Shown here: positions 61,518 through 64,000 of the stretch, in pieces
Position numbering within the stretch: the stretch's first letter is position 1
Layout: each line of letters starts with the position of its first letter
Source of the DNA: Leptolyngbya sp. PCC 6406
GTDB taxonomy: Bacteria; Cyanobacteriota; Cyanobacteriia; Phormidesmidales; Phormidesmidaceae
NCBI RefSeq assembly: GCF_000332095.2
Contig: NZ_KI913949.1
Span: forward strand, 3,374,335-3,438,334
Length of the DNA stretch: 64,000 nucleotides
Direction: 5' to 3'
Notes under the pieces: model-generated
Told to the model about the DNA's origin: nothing
Database searches by the model: none
What the model saw: only the letters and a program-made list of their open reading frames with translations
Translations under genes and position numbers: made by a program

Positions 61518-63353
61518 TTAATAAGATTGAAGCCAAAGCTCTGTGTTTAGAAGCTGCCATAGAAACATCATATGATTTTCACGGGGTTGGGCTAAGGAGA
61601 CAATTTCGCGATGTTCACGAACTAGATTTAGGACTTGATCTACTTTATAAATTCCCCGATCGCGAAATTCTTGTGAATGAACCATATCGAGTAATTGCTC
61701 AAGTGCTTGGTTAGAGAACCAGAGGTGGGCTGGTGCATTCCAACCCGTTTTCTTGATGCGGGTACGGGTTTCTTCTGGGAGGATGCCCTGCATGGCGTGA
61801 CGAAGCAGTTGCTTGGTCACGCCGTCTCGAATTTTCATGCTGCCCGGAACTCGGAACATGAATTCAATCAGACGGTGGTCAAAGAAGGGATCGGCATGGT
61901 TAAGGCCAAAGGCCATACAGTTACGATCCTCTGCTCGCAAGCAGCAGGGGGCTGTTTCCCGAAAGATATCTTGGTAAGTACGGTTACGTAACCAGGATCG
62001 AAAGGGGTGATCGTGTTGGGGAACGAAGGTACTGAGATCGTAGAAGTCTGGGGAGATAGCTTTGTAGTATCGGGACATCCGATCGCGATCAGGCAGGATA
62101 ACCCCTGGCTGGCTGGGATGAGTGGTACGAGCGATGGCTTGCTCAGCGACCTGTCGATCCTTGCGATAGATGGGGTGATCGTGGTGAGTAGCCCAAGCAG
62201 CAATTTCATGCTCTAGTTGGGCTTCCTGACCTTGGGCACGCAAATCAGCAAAGTGAAAAATAAAGTATTCGTACTCTCCAGCGTTTAGCTCATCACCCCC
62301 TAATCCTCCAAATAGACTTGAAAAGCCCATTTCCTGAACCGTCTCACAGAGAAGGAAGTGGGATAACCAGGTAGCTGTCGCCACTGGCTCATCGTGGGCC
62401 GCTACCATGCGGGAGACGGTATCGAATAGGTCAAATTTTTCGATTAAGATGGGGTGCCATTGAGCAACCTTTTGGGGCAGAAAGCCTTGAATGTCATCGC
62501 TCTCGTCATAGGTCTTGTCACTGTAGACCGTTGAAAATGCCTGTTGCTTTTCACCGGAGGTGGCAACGGCACAGGAAAGCACTGACGAACTATCCAGTCC
62601 CCCAGATAGGGTAAACCCGGCTTGGGGTAAGACTGATGTGCGACGCGCCACTGCATCTAACAGTAGCTCTCGATAGGCGGCAGCTAATTCTGGTTCACCT
62701 TGTTGCCAATCTGGCAGATCGGCAAGTTGCCAGTAGGGCTCAATATGAGATTCTCCCCCTCGAAGTCGTAGGATATGGGCCGCAGGCAATTGGTAAACGG
62801 CAGCGTAGGGGGATTCTTCAGGGTGATTATCGATGTAGCGGTAATGGGAGCCAGCAAAGACCGCAATAAATCGCCGATTCAATTCAGGCGAAACGCCCGG
62901 TAGGCTTAAAAGGGCACGGGGTCGAGAACAAAACCCTAAGCCCTGCTGAGTCTTGACATAGTAAAGGGGGCGGTGACCTACCCGATCGCGCCCCAGCCAG
63001 AGGGTATCGGTATCTATATCAAATAGGGCGATCGCAAAATCCCCATTAATCCGCTGTAAGGCTCCGGCAAAACCATGACGCTGATAAAGGGCAATCACTT
63101 GCGCTGCGGCATTGGCAGCATTGAGATGATCCGAAAGCCCAAACTCATCAACGTTATAGAAGTTGCCATCGACAACGGCGATCGCCCGCTCTGTAATAGC
63201 TAGATTAGGAGTCCCTAACCCTGTCCAGGCCATACTAGCCACCGCTAGGGTGTCCGCTTTGGTTCTCCAGCCCGCCAGAGCAACCTGGGCAAGCAATGAC
63301 TCTGCTTGGGCTTGATGGGCAGGTGCAGTTAAGACTCCGGCAATACGTGACAT
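61518..63353 (-). CDS. Asparagine synthase-like amidotransferase lacking Cys2
   Basis: 611 aa. The N-terminal domain has the glutaminase fold (RAIAVVDGNFYNVDEF, VALYQRHGFAGALQRINGDFAIALFD, LWLGRDRVGHRPLYY), but the start is MSRIAG where active glutaminases have MCGIAG; the nucleophilic Cys2 is replaced by Ser. The synthetase domain is intact: FTLSGGLDSSSVLSCA (ATP PP-loop), LFGGLGGDELNAGEYEYF, and the helical DPFFDHRLIEFMFRVP. Such proteins in surface-glycan loci transfer amino groups to uronic acids or sugars. It may use ammonia or another donor. Co-oriented with the methyltransferase upstream, only one base apart. Confidence 0.88.
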   Translation of the reverse strand: MSRIAGVLTAPAHQAQAESLLAQVALAGWRTKADTLAVASMAWTGLGTPNLAITERAIAVVDGNFYNVDEFGLSDHLNAANAAAQVIALYQRHGFAGALQRINGDFAIALFDIDTDTLWLGRDRVGHRPLYYVKTQQGLGFCSRPRALLSLPGVSPELNRRFIAVFAGSHYRYIDNHPEESPYAAVYQLPAAHILRLRGGESHIEPYWQLADLPDWQQGEPELAAAYRELLLDAVARRTSVLPQAGFTLSGGLDSSSVLSCAVATSGEKQQAFSTVYSDKTYDESDDIQGFLPQKVAQWHPILIEKFDLFDTVSRMVAAHDEPVATATWLSHFLLCETVQEMGFSSLFGGLGGDELNAGEYEYFIFHFADLRAQGQEAQLEHEIAAWATHHDHPIYRKDRQVAEQAIARTTHPSQPGVILPDRDRMSRYYKAISPDFYDLSTFVPQHDHPFRSWLRNRTYQDIFRETAPCCLRAEDRNCMAFGLNHADPFFDHRLIEFMFRVPGSMKIRDGVTKQLLRHAMQGILPEETRTRIKKTGWNAPAHLWFSNQALEQLLDMVHSQEFRDRGIYKVDQVLNLVREHREIVSLAQPRENHMMFLWQLLNTELWLQSY

Positions 63354-63989
63354 TTAACCCTCTGATGATGGACGAACAGCAACGAGAAACCGCCAGTAAT
63401 GGGGATATCCGATCACCATCTCCGGCTGATCTCCGGCTCGCTCGTCTTGCACTGAACTCACCTCAAACCCATAGGAAGCGATAAACTGCATTACTTCCTG
63501 AAGAGGATAGGTATTGACATGAACCTTCAACGCAACCTCTTCATCCAAAAACTGATCGCGAACATAGGCGTAAGTCCCAGTTTCCCCCAGAGACTCACGT
63601 AAAATCACTGTTTTCTGTGCCGTGTTGAGAAGGCGTTCTAGGGGGCGATGGTAATTATCGATATTGCTGAGGACATTAATACAAACAATGTGATCAACGG
63701 TGCCGCCGAGGTCTTCAATGCGGAGGGTTTGTAGACGATCCGGCGGTAGACCAAAAGCAGGTAGGTAGCGCTTGCCGATATCCACCAGACAAGCAGTGGC
63801 ATCAATCCCTAGATAGTGAACTGGGATGGCGCGTCGATGCAAAGCATGGAAAAAATAACCACTACCACACCCGACATCTAAGACTGTATCGCCTGGTGAG
63901 ATATGGGGCCGCAGTAGCTCAACAGCCTGACCATGGCAGGTCATTTCCTCGGCTTCTAAACGGCAGCGGCGCGTGTAGAGATCTCGCAC
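63354..63989 (-). CDS. SAM-dependent methyltransferase, open at window edge
   Basis: At least 211 aa; a GTG at 63989 could start it, but the frame stays open to position 64000 (STIV precedes), so the true start may lie outside. Motif I DTVLDVGCGSGYFFHAL, motif II YLGIDATACLVDIGKRY, motif IV DHIVCINVLSNIDNY are typical of class I enzymes. Probably co-transcribed with the asparagine-synthase-like gene, one base downstream. A role in tailoring the surface glycan is inferred. Confidence 0.8.
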   Translation of the reverse strand: MRDLYTRRCRLEAEEMTCHGQAVELLRPHISPGDTVLDVGCGSGYFFHALHRRAIPVHYLGIDATACLVDIGKRYLPAFGLPPDRLQTLRIEDLGGTVDHIVCINVLSNIDNYHRPLERLLNTAQKTVILRESLGETGTYAYVRDQFLDEEVALKVHVNTYPLQEVMQFIASYGFEVSSVQDERAGDQPEMVIGYPHYWRFLVAVRPSSEG

Positions 63990-64000
63990 GATGGTACTGT

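Overview
The window is chromosomal DNA of a cyanobacterium, probably a filamentous or at least motile one. The palindrome GCGATCGC (HIP1) recurs in many genes. Cyanobacterial hallmarks are a split DnaE with a C-terminal split-intein fragment, a CAAD-domain membrane protein, a cyanobacterial-type acyl-ACP synthetase, and an hpsA-hpsB-hpsC pseudopilin operon with hpsE nearby. By eye most housekeeping genes are moderately GC-rich, whereas several glycan genes (about 9.9-13.8 kb and 50-61 kb) are clearly AT-richer. I cannot name the genus.

Layout. 0-2.1 kb: mosaic intergenic repeats, then rodZ-like and rRNA pseudouridine synthase genes. 2.3-9.2 kb: hormogonium-polysaccharide pseudopilin operon (hpsA, hpsB, hpsC and a GspH-type pseudopilin, all minus). 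9.2-14.8 kb: a 0.8-kb noncoding leader and a glycan cluster of two GT4 enzymes, a MurA paralogue and HpsE. 15-17.3 kb: LysR regulator divergent from pirin and a double-CDGSH protein. 17.5-31 kb: a large membrane/coiled-coil protein, two small paralogous proteins embedded in repeats, an RCK channel-like protein, FabG, an exported protein, a 40-aa membrane protein, a beta-CASP-like hydrolase, a creatininase-family amidohydrolase, HflX and CAAD. 31-39 kb: glutaminase, TrmFO, YlqD, acyl-ACP synthetase, TetR regulator, 3-methyladenine glycosylase and a nucleotide-binding-like hypothetical. 40-41.4 kb: about 1.3 kb without protein genes, holding repeat families, a strong candidate 63-nt sRNA with its own promoter and terminator, and the SRP 4.5S RNA gene. 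41.4-47.7 kb: a K+ channel with RCK domain, a TPR-CHAT protein, a large methyltransferase and the DnaE C-terminal half. 47.9-64 kb: a second, larger surface-glycan locus with glycosyltransferases, methyltransferases, CDP-glucose pathway genes (rfbF, rfbG and an epimerase) and an asparagine-synthase-like amidotransferase, interrupted by an IS66-family element sitting inside an already deleted AlbA_2/Schlafen-type gene.

How it fits together. Two regions build and export extracellular glycans. The hps operon supplies type IV-pilus-like pseudopilins and the very large HpsA protein thought to couple polysaccharide secretion to gliding; the adjacent transferases and the second locus supply sugars, methyl groups and amidation. 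The items I consider most worth following are the sRNA at 40646-40708, whose 5' end is complementary to the conserved core of the cyanobacterial sRNA Yfr1; the MurA paralogue with intact catalytic residues inside a glycan cluster; and the nested decay of the AlbA_2 gene (internal deletion, then IS66 insertion with a perfect 8-bp target duplication). No CRISPR array or tRNA gene was found.
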